Below, one piece after another: positions 8,624 to 18,200 of a stretch of DNA of 64,000 nucleotides. The translations under genes and the position numbers were made by a program. Numbering within the stretch: position 1 is the first letter of the stretch; every line of letters begins with the position of its first letter. The notes under the pieces are model-generated. The model had not been told where the DNA came from, did no database searches, and saw nothing but the letters and a program-made list of their open reading frames with translations. Source of the DNA: JBBQFI01 sp038237805 (GTDB taxonomy: Bacteria > Verrucomicrobiota > Verrucomicrobiia > Chthoniobacterales > UBA10450); assembly GCA_038237805.1 (NCBI GenBank), contig JBBRYI010000012.1, positions 1 to 64,000 on the forward strand, given 5' to 3'.

Positions 8624-10795
8624 TTATTGCGCGGCGACATGCGGCGTGATGGTTTCGAGTTTATCCAGCAAAATACTCTTCGTAAGCAACTCCGGAAATG
8701 TGATGGGAGATTCGCCCGCCGGGTAGAGCACGTAAAATGGGACACCTGGGCGGCCAAATTGTTTCAAAATTTTTGTAATTGCCGGATCGGCGTTGGTCCA
8801 ATCTGCTTTTAATTTCACAATGTTGTTGCGCTGAAATGCGTCGCGCACGGCAGCGGTTTCCAACACGGTCGCTTCATTGAATTTGCAGGTAATACACCAG
8901 GCGGCAGTAAAATCGACAAAGACGGAATGACCCTGCGCGAGTTCGCCTTGCAAACGCTCTGGCGTGAATGGTTGCCAGTCGCCATGCGATTGCGTTTCTG
9001 TGGCGGAGAGTTGAGCGGCGCGAAATTTTTGGCCGATGAAATAAAACGCGCTGCCGATTACGAGCACGAGCATGAGCACAAGTACGACGGCACGCGTCGG
9101 GCGTGATGTTGTCGGCAAAAGAAATTGGCCTTTCATCCAACAGACAAGACTGAGAACGAGCAGAAAAGCGGAGGTCCAGATGACCGCGCTCATGCCGCGC
9201 TCGGCGCCGAGAACGGACAGAAGAAACAGAAGTGTTGCAAGCAGTAGAAATCCCATCAGCTGTTTGACGCTGACCATCCATGGTCCGGGCTTCGGCAAAA
9301 AGCGTAGCCAGGCCGGTTGCGCGGAAAGAAGCAGATAGGGCGCGCTCATGCCGGCGGCAATTGCAGCGAACATCACCAAAATCATCGCGGACGATTGGGT
9401 GAAAGCAAAACCAAGCGCAGTTCCGAGGTAGGGCGCAGTGCATGGCGTGGCCAAGACTGTCGCGAAAACGCCTTGGAAAAACGACCCAGCGTCGCCGTCG
9501 CGCGCGGTCACATCCATCAGCGAAGCAGTCGCGCTTTGCGGTAACGAGATTTCAAAAACGCCAAACAGATTTAGCGCGAAGACGAGCACGACCGCGCTCA
9601 TGACGAGAACGAAATAGGGATTGGTGAACTGCACTGCCCAAGTCAGTTCGTGTCCGGCACTTTTGAGGACGACCAAGACGAGGGCGAGTCCGATAAACCA
9701 TGCAAAGATGCCGGCGATGAATGCGAGACCGCTGCGCAAAATCCGACTCCGGCTTTCTCCCGCGTGGCGCACAAATCCAAAAATCTTGAGAGAAATGACG
9801 GGCAACACGCACGGCATCAGATTCAAAATGAATCCGCCAACAAAACCGAAGAGTAAGAGTTTGATGACGCTTTGTGGGGCATTCGCACTCGCACCGGGTC
9901 GCGCGCTTTCCGTCGGCCCGCCTGCGTTCAACGACCATGCGCTGCGCTCGCTTCCGTTTTCGGTGTGACCAAAAACAACCAGACCGTTGAGCGAGGCAAT
10001 TTTGGCTTCCTGTGATTCCAGCGGAACACGAATTTGAATTTTTCCCTTCGCAATCGCCGCGGTTTTCGGATGACCAACGACGATGTTTCCTTCGGGCAAC
10101 GGGAAGAATTCAACCGAAAAGTAATTTGAAAGAGCTTCACTGGTGATCGTGAGGACGAGATCAGCCCCGGAACGCTGCCAGGCGTAAGAAGCGACTTTCG
10201 TATCGGGCCACGGCTGCGGCAATTCGCGTTGATAACGCGCGAAAAGTTCCTGATTAGCCGGGGCGGGTTGAATGCCCACCGGAAGATCTAGTTGCAGCGT
10301 CGCGTTTCCCGGAATGCAGATCTTTTCGCAGACAAGCCAATTTGCATCTGCTTTTAGCGTCACCGATTTGCCTGCGCTCGAGGCCGGTGGCGTGATTTGC
10401 TGCATGAGCAGGACCTCATCGTGATATCCGTAGATCTGGATGTCGCCTGGTTCATTTAACTTGAGCGGAATCGGCCAGTGGATCGGTCCAACCTTCCAAC
10501 CGTCCGGAAGATTCCACTTAATCTCTGTTGGGATGCCCGCATCGCCGGGAAATTTCCAATAGGTGTGCCAGGCCGGGACCATATGTAGAAGCAAACCGAC
10601 AGTGAAAGGTTTCCCGGGAACCACCCGCTCGGTGTCCGCGAGCAGTTTTGCTTTGACCAATTCGCGACCTTCGTAAACCTGACCTCGCGCCGCCGGATCA
10701 ACGCTGATCAATAACGCGAGGAGCAGAAGCGCTGCGAAAATCCGCGCCCGGACAAAATTATTATCTCTACGCATTAGCATCATTGGACACAGCAA
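8624..10795 (-). CDS. dsbD: DsbD/ScsB-like thiol:disulfide interchange protein
   Basis: 723 residues. A signal peptide is followed by a periplasmic DsbD-alpha-like domain (about 40-290). A CcdA-like membrane domain of about eight segments carries the paired cysteines in NLMPCVLPV and ATPCTAPYLG. The C-terminal thioredoxin domain has WCITCK. It moves reducing power from cytoplasmic thioredoxin across the membrane to periplasmic partners. The downstream redoxin gene (8012-8620) is the obvious partner. The first Met codons cluster; the ATG at 10774 (MRRDNNFVRARIF) also makes a good signal peptide and may be the true start. Confidence 0.85.
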   Translation of the reverse strand: MLCPMMLMRRDNNFVRARIFAALLLLALLISVDPAARGQVYEGRELVKAKLLADTERVVPGKPFTVGLLLHMVPAWHTYWKFPGDAGIPTEIKWNLPDGWKVGPIHWPIPLKLNEPGDIQIYGYHDEVLLMQQITPPASSAGKSVTLKADANWLVCEKICIPGNATLQLDLPVGIQPAPANQELFARYQRELPQPWPDTKVASYAWQRSGADLVLTITSEALSNYFSVEFFPLPEGNIVVGHPKTAAIAKGKIQIRVPLESQEAKIASLNGLVVFGHTENGSERSAWSLNAGGPTESARPGASANAPQSVIKLLLFGFVGGFILNLMPCVLPVISLKIFGFVRHAGESRSRILRSGLAFIAGIFAWFIGLALVLVVLKSAGHELTWAVQFTNPYFVLVMSAVVLVFALNLFGVFEISLPQSATASLMDVTARDGDAGSFFQGVFATVLATPCTAPYLGTALGFAFTQSSAMILVMFAAIAAGMSAPYLLLSAQPAWLRFLPKPGPWMVSVKQLMGFLLLATLLFLLSVLGAERGMSAVIWTSAFLLVLSLVCWMKGQFLLPTTSRPTRAVVLVLMLVLVIGSAFYFIGQKFRAAQLSATETQSHGDWQPFTPERLQGELAQGHSVFVDFTAAWCITCKFNEATVLETAAVRDAFQRNNIVKLKADWTNADPAITKILKQFGRPGVPFYVLYPAGESPITFPELLTKSILLDKLETITPHVAAQ

Positions 10796-10922
10796 GCTTC
10801 AACAAACGGCCATACCGGTGTTGTTCGCCCATGCACAATCGCTGCGGAATTTCCCCGTGCAACAAGTAGGCCCTATAGCGACTCCCGAAGCGGAGTCGTG
10901 AACACGCCAGAAAAAGTGTACG

Positions 10923-11498
10923 CTATGGCTGCTTGGCCGCCTGGTTTTTGATTCGGTCTTTAATTGCGGCTTTAAATTGAACAGGCGAAAGCGCTGCTTT
11001 TTCAGCGACCGCGTGCTCTTCTTTGCCCAAGTTCGCAACATCGGTCAGCTGTTCGCCGCGGTTACTGGCAACGGTCTCGCGGCCGTCTTGGTCGCGCTTA
11101 ACACGGAAACGTCCGTGCATAATGCCGACGAGTGGAATGAACTGCTGGCCGTTGTGTTCGACAAAGAGAATGTCGCGATCGCCCTTTTGGAATTTCGGGC
11201 TGTCACTAACTTCCATCGTTTCTCCGGCCACAGTTCCACCAAGCATGCGCAAGGTGTAATTGACACCGGGGTTGCCTTTGATCGCGTCGTCCACCTTGAA
11301 AGTAACGTAGGTGACGATGTGGCGTTGCGCTCCTTCACCGACCCACTGCGAACGCACATCAGTGACTAAACCTTGGAAAATCACTTCCGCCCGACTGACC
11401 AGTTCATCGAAGCTTGGAGCAATAACCGTGGTTGCGTTCAGTGAATTTAAAACAACAAAAAACATGGCGATTAGCGCCAGTGAATAGGATTTTTTCAT
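10923..11498 (-). CDS. Secreted protein of unknown function, neighbour of matrixin protease
   Basis: 191 residues with a clear signal peptide (MKKSYSLALIAMFFVVLNSLNA). The mature part has a compact beta-rich region (IFQGLVTDVRSQW ... VTFKVDDAIKG ... FQKGDRDILFVEHNG) and a charged C-terminal helix. I do not recognise a named domain. It is the gene after the matrixin protease gene (92 bp away, same strand), so it may be a substrate, inhibitor or accessory factor, but this is only context. Confidence 0.65.
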   Translation of the reverse strand: MKKSYSLALIAMFFVVLNSLNATTVIAPSFDELVSRAEVIFQGLVTDVRSQWVGEGAQRHIVTYVTFKVDDAIKGNPGVNYTLRMLGGTVAGETMEVSDSPKFQKGDRDILFVEHNGQQFIPLVGIMHGRFRVKRDQDGRETVASNRGEQLTDVANLGKEEHAVAEKAALSPVQFKAAIKDRIKNQAAKQP

Positions 11499-11590
11499 AA
11501 CGGGGAGTGACTTACCGAGACATGGAAAAATTAAAGTCGATCCTTCCTCGATTCAACCGGACCTTTTTTGTTTAGCAGAGAAATTCGCGA

Positions 11591-13093
11591 TCATTTATCA
11601 AGATCGTAAAGTTCGACCAGAGCAACACCGGTGGTGTTATTTGTGCCACGCACCACTGCTGTGTAATTCCCAGGCGCGAGCGTGGCGAGAATGGCGGACT
11701 CTTGCGGCCGTGCTGGAGCAATTCCCGTTGCCGTAATTTGCGCAGCTTGGGCGCTCGTTCCCCAATCGTCATTGGAAGATACAACCTTGCCGGTCGAATT
11801 TCGTAATTCCAAAAATGGATTGGCCAAAGCATGACTGACTGCTCCAGGCCCAATACCGAGCGAGGGGCCAGCCGCCCGAATCAAAACTTTTTTTGCCGTG
11901 GTGCCTTGAATAATAAAGCCGCCGATGAGGGCGCCGTCGCCGACGGTGACGCGACCTCTGGTGGAGATGTTGACAAGCTTTGCCGCATTCGCTCCCAGTT
12001 CGTAACCCTCGACCAATGCAATGCCCGTCATATTATTTACCCCGCGTACAATCGCTGTGTAATTTCCCGGGGCGAGTGTGGCAATGATTGCGGACTCGAG
12101 CGGATTTGCCGGCGGCACGCCGCTACTCGTAATTTGAGCGACCTGCGCGCTTTGCTGCCAATCATCATTCGATGCAATTAACGCTCCACTGGAATTGCGT
12201 AGCTCCAATGTCGGGTTGGACAACGCGCCGGCAATGCCACTGGCGGCTAGGGACGGTCCGATTGCTCGTAAAATCACCTTCTTAGATTGCGTGCCTGTGA
12301 TAATGAAGCCACCGATTAAGACATCGTCATTCGTTCCTACGCGCAACCGGGTAGAAATGTTTACCAGCCGGCTGTTCGATGGTGGGGGAGCAGTGCTTGC
12401 AGGCGCACCATACATTGATTGTGCGCCGCTCTTGTCATCAGCCGAGAGCGTCTCCTGGTCGCTAATGACTGAGTTCATAACGGCGGCGACATTTTGGCCC
12501 GCCGTGTCAGGATGGTTTAAACCGATCGCGTGCCCTAATTCATGGAGCAAGACACGGCGAATATCGGCTATGCAGAATCCATTCGATGCGAAACGAAGAC
12601 TGCCTCGATAAGAATCAAAACTCTGGGCGGTGTTGAAAAGAACATCCGCTTCTACCATAACGTTGTTTTGAGTGTTGTAGTAGGTTACTGCGAGAGTCGA
12701 CGAACCAAACGATTGTCCGAAGATGGTTGGAGAAAAGACGACGGAATTGACCTGATCGCCTGACGCGACCGCAGTCCCTGTAGCGACCGTATTCATTCGG
12801 ATACCACGAACGGCTCCGTTCCAGGCAGTAAAAGCCGGAGCGACCGCCGCGGCCCACGAAGCGCTGCCATCAAGCAGAGGATGCGGGAGCGCACCTAATT
12901 GAACGTGAAAAACAAGCGTTGTCGGGTCGGGCCAACTTGTGTTCTCCAAAGCGTAGCCGGCTGATCTGTTTGCAAATGAGAAGAGCGCTGTTACGACGCA
13001 GAGGAAAAATGGGAAGCGGGCAGTTGAGAATCCTGCTCGGTTTTTAAGAGGAGATCGGATGAACGGCGACAATGCTCGCCGGAAGGGTGTCAT
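11591..13093 (-). CDS. Secreted matrixin-type (M10-like) zinc metalloprotease with two C-terminal repeat modules
   Basis: 500 residues. Export signal at the N-terminus (FFLCVVTALFSFANRSAG). Catalytic domain about 45-235 with the zinc motif HELGHAIGLNHPD (HExxHxxGxxH), a normal matrixin/metzincin layout. Two homologous modules of about 125 residues follow (each starts LVNISTR, then GGFI, ILRAIGPSL or IRAAGPSL, LELRNS, SNDDW, ESAI, LAPGNYTA). This module is common at the C-termini of secreted verrucomicrobial proteins and probably mediates surface or polymer binding, though its function is not established. It is presumably extracellular. Confidence 0.82.
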   Translation of the reverse strand: MTPFRRALSPFIRSPLKNRAGFSTARFPFFLCVVTALFSFANRSAGYALENTSWPDPTTLVFHVQLGALPHPLLDGSASWAAAVAPAFTAWNGAVRGIRMNTVATGTAVASGDQVNSVVFSPTIFGQSFGSSTLAVTYYNTQNNVMVEADVLFNTAQSFDSYRGSLRFASNGFCIADIRRVLLHELGHAIGLNHPDTAGQNVAAVMNSVISDQETLSADDKSGAQSMYGAPASTAPPPSNSRLVNISTRLRVGTNDDVLIGGFIITGTQSKKVILRAIGPSLAASGIAGALSNPTLELRNSSGALIASNDDWQQSAQVAQITSSGVPPANPLESAIIATLAPGNYTAIVRGVNNMTGIALVEGYELGANAAKLVNISTRGRVTVGDGALIGGFIIQGTTAKKVLIRAAGPSLGIGPGAVSHALANPFLELRNSTGKVVSSNDDWGTSAQAAQITATGIAPARPQESAILATLAPGNYTAVVRGTNNTTGVALVELYDLDK

Positions 13094-13274
13094 AATTACT
13101 ATAAAAGCAAGAATGATGCGCAGCTTGCGTCAATCGGTTTCCAACCAGTGATGTGTTCAAAAAGCCGACACTTGTCTCCAAAATGCAGGAGACTTCAGCG
13201 TCAGATTTAAATCACTTGCGCTTTTTCAGCGCGTAAGTTCCATCCGAACGAAGGATGGTGGAGTCGAACCGAAA

Positions 13275-13799
13275 TTAGGGAACGATGAAGATCTTCCCCG
13301 AATATGGATCCTTGGCTTTGCTACCGGAAGCATACCCTGTCACATCGACGTAGCCGCCGTTTGGATCGAAGGGGCTATAAACGTAGCCAGGCTTTCCGGC
13401 GACGGGTTTGGCATACGGAATCTTCGCGCCCGAAGTCGGCGCCGCCGGGCGTTGCGGCGAAGACGAAGAAGTTCTCGCTCGCGGCTCCGTGTTCTCACGA
13501 ACCGTTGTCTCCCTCTCGCGGTCCGCTTCGGGACTGACGTGGCGCTGCGTTGTCATCCCGCGCTGCCTCGGTGGCGCGGTAACAATCGGCTGACCCGGAG
13601 TGGCCACATCCGATCGGTACGTCGTAGTTGTTGTGGTAGTGGTCGTCCCACCATTATCAAGGCGGTGACGCACATAATTCGCGGGCGCATCAATTACGCG
13701 AAACGAAGTCACCGCGACATTGTGCGCGGTTCGACATCCAACAAGAAAAATCGCGTTCAAAACGAGGAATCGCATCGCGTAGGAAAATTGCACTTTCAT
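13275..13799 (-). CDS. Putative lipoprotein with poly-Thr tract
   Basis: 174 residues from the ATG at 13799 (an upstream start at 13823 is possible). The N-terminus is a lipoprotein signal ending FLVGC, so Cys19 or so would be lipidated. A run of nine Thr follows, encoded by a simple ACN repeat, then a low-complexity Pro/Arg/Ser/Thr region. The conserved-looking C-terminus (GYVYSPFDPNGGYVDVTGY ... KDPYSGKIFIVP) resembles tails I associate with verrucomicrobial hypothetical lipoproteins. Function unknown. Confidence 0.6.
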   Translation of the reverse strand: MKVQFSYAMRFLVLNAIFLVGCRTAHNVAVTSFRVIDAPANYVRHRLDNGGTTTTTTTTTYRSDVATPGQPIVTAPPRQRGMTTQRHVSPEADRERETTVRENTEPRARTSSSSPQRPAAPTSGAKIPYAKPVAGKPGYVYSPFDPNGGYVDVTGYASGSKAKDPYSGKIFIVP

Positions 13800-13829
13800 A
13801 TAAGGCTTCGAAATGGTTCGCAACTGGGA

Positions 13830-14918
13830 TTACGGTTGCGCGGCTGTTTGACGCGCTTTGGCACGGGAATGTTCACTCTCTCCTGCATCTGTCACGTCCG
13901 TAATGAATGCTTCAATCGCCTCATCTGTCACCGACCACGAGCACATAAGGCGGTAAACGTCCGGCTCGATGAACTTATAAAATTGCCAGCCGCGACGATG
14001 CAATCGCTCGACGAGCGGATCAGGCATCCGCAGGAATACTGCGTTCGCTTCGCAAGCGAAAATGCCTTCGATACCCGCAGCGCTCCGTAACTTTTCGCGA
14101 AGCAGCCGCGCACCATTGTTGGCTTTCTGCGCGTTGCGCAGCCAAACATTGTCATGCAACAGCCCGAGCCAGGGCGCGGCGAGAAATCGCATTTTCGAGG
14201 CGAGCTGCCCGCCTTGTTTCAATCGGTAGTCGAAGCTGCGCGCAAGTTCCTTTTCAAAAAAAATTACGAGCTCACCCGCACCAGTTCCGTTCTTAGTTCC
14301 GCCGAAGCAGAGAACAGTGACGCCGGATTGCCAGCTGATCGCCTTTGGCGCACAGCCGAGCGATGCGACGGCGTTCGCAAAACGTGCCCCATCCATATGT
14401 AGATAAAGCGAACGCTGCTTGGCCAATTCTGAAATCGCTCCTAATTCATCAATCGAATAAACCGTTCCGAGTTCGGTCGCCTGTGTGATGCTAAGAACGC
14501 GCGGTTTGGGCGAATGCAATTCCGGTTGCCGCGCTATGACCGCTGATACTTCCGCCAAATCGAGTTTACCGTTCGCCCCCTGCGTCGGAAGCAATTTGGA
14601 ACCACCGGTAAAAAATTCCGGCGCGCCACATTCATCTGTCTGGATGTGGGAATTTTCATGGCAAACTATGCTGTGAAACGATTGGCAAAGCTGCGCCAGG
14701 GCCAAACTATTTGCGGCAGTGCCATTCGAAACCAAAAAAGCTTCGCACTCCGTTTCGAAGATCTCACGGACCAAGTCCCGAACGCGCGCCGTCCATCGAT
14801 CATCGCCGTAGGAGACGGCCCCGCCCTCGTTGGCCGCCTGTAATTGCGCCCAAGCCTCCGGACAGATCGCAGCCGTATTGTCGCTCGAAAATTCGTGACG
14901 TTCGGCCGCAGCTTTCAT
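13830..14918 (-). CDS. ltaE: Threonine aldolase/beta-eliminating lyase family PLP enzyme
   Basis: About 362 residues from the ATG at 14918 (MKAAAERHEFSSDNTA); an upstream start at 14969 adds unlikely residues. It is a fold-type I PLP enzyme of the low-specificity L-threonine aldolase family. SDNTAAICPEAW is at the N-terminus, then VSNGTAANSLAL, the Asp/Arg region HMDGARFANA and the PLP lysine in CFGGTKNGTG. The family cleaves L-threonine or L-allo-threonine to glycine and acetaldehyde in the cytoplasm. Substrate preference cannot be told from sequence. Confidence 0.8.
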   Translation of the reverse strand: MKAAAERHEFSSDNTAAICPEAWAQLQAANEGGAVSYGDDRWTARVRDLVREIFETECEAFLVSNGTAANSLALAQLCQSFHSIVCHENSHIQTDECGAPEFFTGGSKLLPTQGANGKLDLAEVSAVIARQPELHSPKPRVLSITQATELGTVYSIDELGAISELAKQRSLYLHMDGARFANAVASLGCAPKAISWQSGVTVLCFGGTKNGTGAGELVIFFEKELARSFDYRLKQGGQLASKMRFLAAPWLGLLHDNVWLRNAQKANNGARLLREKLRSAAGIEGIFACEANAVFLRMPDPLVERLHRRGWQFYKFIEPDVYRLMCSWSVTDEAIEAFITDVTDAGESEHSRAKARQTAAQP

Positions 14919-15053
14919 CCCGCTTCGTACGCGATTTTCTCGCGGACGCAATCGCGTCGCGGACAGCACCAGAAAAAAGAATTGCCTGGCGAACTTCCCG
15001 AGTCCTTAGCCTCAGGCATCCGCCAGGCAAATCATCTCTACTTGCTCCTAACT

Positions 15054-15170
15054 TTATGTGCAGCCTCGCAGCAGGAAAAACAAAAGCAGAATAGGAATCG
15101 GGATCCCAAGCAACCAAAGGAAAATGTAACCCATCGCAGCCGTCTCTTTGATTCGTTCTTTTAGTTTCAT
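15054..15170 (-). CDS. Short membrane protein, 38 aa
   Basis: A short ORF with ATG at 15170 and TAA at 15054. The first 12 residues are charged (MKLKERIKETAA). One strongly hydrophobic segment follows (GYIFLWLLGIPIPILLLFFLL), and it ends RGCT. One amphipathic start plus a single membrane helix is typical of real small membrane proteins, and I recall similar short proteins in Verrucomicrobia and Planctomycetes, but no function is known. It sits alone between the aldolase gene and putA (divergent). Confidence 0.5.
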   Translation of the reverse strand: MKLKERIKETAAMGYIFLWLLGIPIPILLLFFLLRGCT

Positions 15171-15292
15171 CGGAGTGTATTGTTCGTTGTCATTCTTACA
15201 TCGAATCGAACTCATCCCGTGCGCGTGTTAAACAGACAATTGAAGGCCCCGATCGGCTTTGCCGAATTACGGCGGCCGCATTATCATCGCGC

Positions 15293-18200
15293 ATGAGCTC
15301 ACTCCAGATTGAAACCGAGCGGCGCGGCGAGCGCATTTTTCAACTCGTCGATCGACATCCCGAATCGCTTTTCAGCAAGGCCGGTTTCTATCAACGCATG
15401 ATGGCGCTCTCGATGCGCGACGAACATTTTAAGGTCCAGATGTTTCGTTTCGTCGATGTGCTCGCATCGCTCCATCGTGGGAGCGATATCGTGCAGCATC
15501 TTGAAGAATACTTTGCCGATATGCGTAATGGTTTCGCGCCCATGGTGCATACAGGTGTGCGGCTCGCGAAAGTCGTTCCATTTATTAGCGGCGCTGTTTT
15601 GCGTTGGAACGTTTCCGGCATGGCGCGTCAGTTTATCGCGGGAAAAAATTCCGAGGACGTCATGAAAACGCTGCGCAAGAGGCGCAAAGAGCGTATCGGT
15701 TTCACCGTCGATCTGCTGGGCGAAGCCGTCGTCGGCGAAAATGAAGCGGACGAATACGCGGCGCGCTGCCTTGCGCTGCTTGAAGGGCTCGCCGAACAAA
15801 CACTCGGCTGGACCGACTCGTTAGGCACCGACGCGGAACTTTTTCCCGTCGTCAATATCTCGGTAAAAATCTCGGCGCTCTATTCGCAGATGAACCCCGC
15901 CGATCCGGCGGATGCGATTGCGCACCTCGCGCCGAAACTGCGGCCGATTCTGCGCCGTGCGCGCGAGCTCGGTGCGTTCATCAATTTCGACATGGAAAGT
16001 TACGCGCACAAAAATACCACGCTCGACCTTTTCAAGACACTTTTTACGGAAAACGAATTCCGTGATTGGCCGCACGCCGGAATCGTTATCCAAGCTTACT
16101 TACGTGATGCCGGTCGCGATCTGCGCGATTTGATCGCGTGGAGTCGAGAACGCGGCACGCGGTTCACGGTACGGCTGGTCAAGGGCGCGTATTGGGATTA
16201 CGAGAAAATCAAAGGACGCCAAAACGGCTGGCCCATTCCGGTCTTTCTGCAAAAACCGCAGAGCGATGCAAATTTCGAAACGCTCAGTCGAATTCTTCTC
16301 GAGAACGAATCTGTCGTCACCGCTGCTTTCGGCTCGCATAATGTCCGCAGCATCGCGCACGCCCAGGCGATGGCGGATCAGCTCGGCATCGACCGCAGCC
16401 GTTTCGAATTCCAACTGCTCTACGGCATGGCCGGTCCGATCAAGCGCGCGCTCGTCGAGATGGGTTATCGCGTGCGCGAATATTGTCCGGTCGGTGAACT
16501 TCTTCCCGGCATGTCATATCTCGTTAGGCGACTGCTCGAAAATACTTCCAACGAAGGATTTTTGCGGGCGAAGTTTTCGGACAATGTTTCCGCCGTCGAG
16601 CTTCTCCGCGATCCCAACGAACTCGTTAGGCAAAACGGGGCGATCGCCCCCACTGAATCGATCGAACGACGTCAATCGCACAATGGTGCGTCGCTCGATA
16701 CGCCACCAGGCGACACCTACGAGAACGCGCCGCTCGTGAATTTTGTCTACAAGCAAAGTCAGGAGGAAATGCGCGCCGCATTGAAGGCGATGCGGCAAAC
16801 GCTGGGTCAGAAATATCCTCTCGTTATCGATGGTGAAAAAATTTGGACGACCAACACAATAGCGTCGATTAATCCGACCAATCCCGATCAGGTCGTCGGC
16901 TATCAGGCGCACGGCGAAATTCCAGAGGCGGAGCGCGCCGTCGTCGCAGCAAAAAGAGCATTCACTCCCTGGAGTCGGACGCCTTTCGAAGAACGCGCGC
17001 AATTACTCGAGCGCGTCGCAGCGATCATGGAACGCCGACGTTACGAACTTTCCGCGCTCGAAGTTTTCGAAGTCGGCAAAGCCTGGGCGGAGGCCGATGG
17101 GGATATCCGCGAGGCGATGGATTTCTGTTTGTTTTACGCGAACGAGATGCGCCGCATCGGCCGGCCACGACTCACACAACACATCCTGGGCGAAGAAAGC
17201 TATCATCATTACTGGCCGCGCGGGGTCGCGCTCGTCATCGCGCCGTGGAATTTCCCGCTCGCGATTTTGACTGGCATGGTCACGGCGGCACTCGTTACCG
17301 GCAACACCGTGATCATGAAACCGGCCGAGCAATCGGCCATCATCGCGTCGAAATTGATGGAGATGTTCGAGGAAGCCGGCATTCCTCCCGGCGTTTTGAA
17401 TTTCCTCACCGGCAAGGGCTCGGTCATCGGCGCGCACCTTGTCGATCATAAAGATGTGCACACGGTCGCGTTCACCGGTTCGCGCGAAGTCGGTTTGCGC
17501 ATTTGGAAAAGCGCGGGCGAAACGCGACCCGGCCAGGAGGAACTCAAGCGCGTTGTTTGCGAAATGGGCGGCAAGAACGCGATCATCATTGATTCCGACG
17601 CCGATCTCGACGAGGCGATTGTGGACACGATTTATTCCGCGTTCGGATATCAGGGACAGAAATGTTCCGCCTGTTCGCGGCTCATTGTTCTCGAAGAAAA
17701 TTACGACCGCGTGGTGGAGCGCCTGCTCTCGGCAGCGGCGAGCTTGCGCGTCGGCAATCCGGAGGAGCCCGGCATTACCGTCGGTCCGGTGATCGACGAA
17801 GCTGCCTACAAACGGATTTTCGAATACATCGACATCGGCAAATCGGAAGCGACGCTCGCTTATCAAAACACGGATGTGCCCGAAAAAGGATTTTTTGTGC
17901 CGCCAACTATTTTCACGAATGTGCGACCAGATTTTCGCATTGGTTGCGAAGAAATTTTCGGCCCGGTGCTGAGCGTGATCAAAGTGCGCGACCTGACCGA
18001 GGCAATCGCAGCGGCCAACTCGACGGAATTTGCGCTGACCGCCGGATTCTTCTCGCGCAGTCCGGCTAATATCGAGCGCGCCAAAGCGGAAATCGTTGCC
18101 GGCAATGTTTACCTCAATCGTTCCTGCACCGGCGCGGTTGTTGGCCGCCATCCATTTGGCGGATTCAAGATGAGCGGCGGCGGCACGAAGGCCGGCGGTC

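Noticed and set aside
17003..18151. 382-codon open frame antisense to putA
   Set aside because: putA is complete with all catalytic motifs; the antisense protein is Arg/Asp/His-rich with no fold, typical of a GC-rich shadow.
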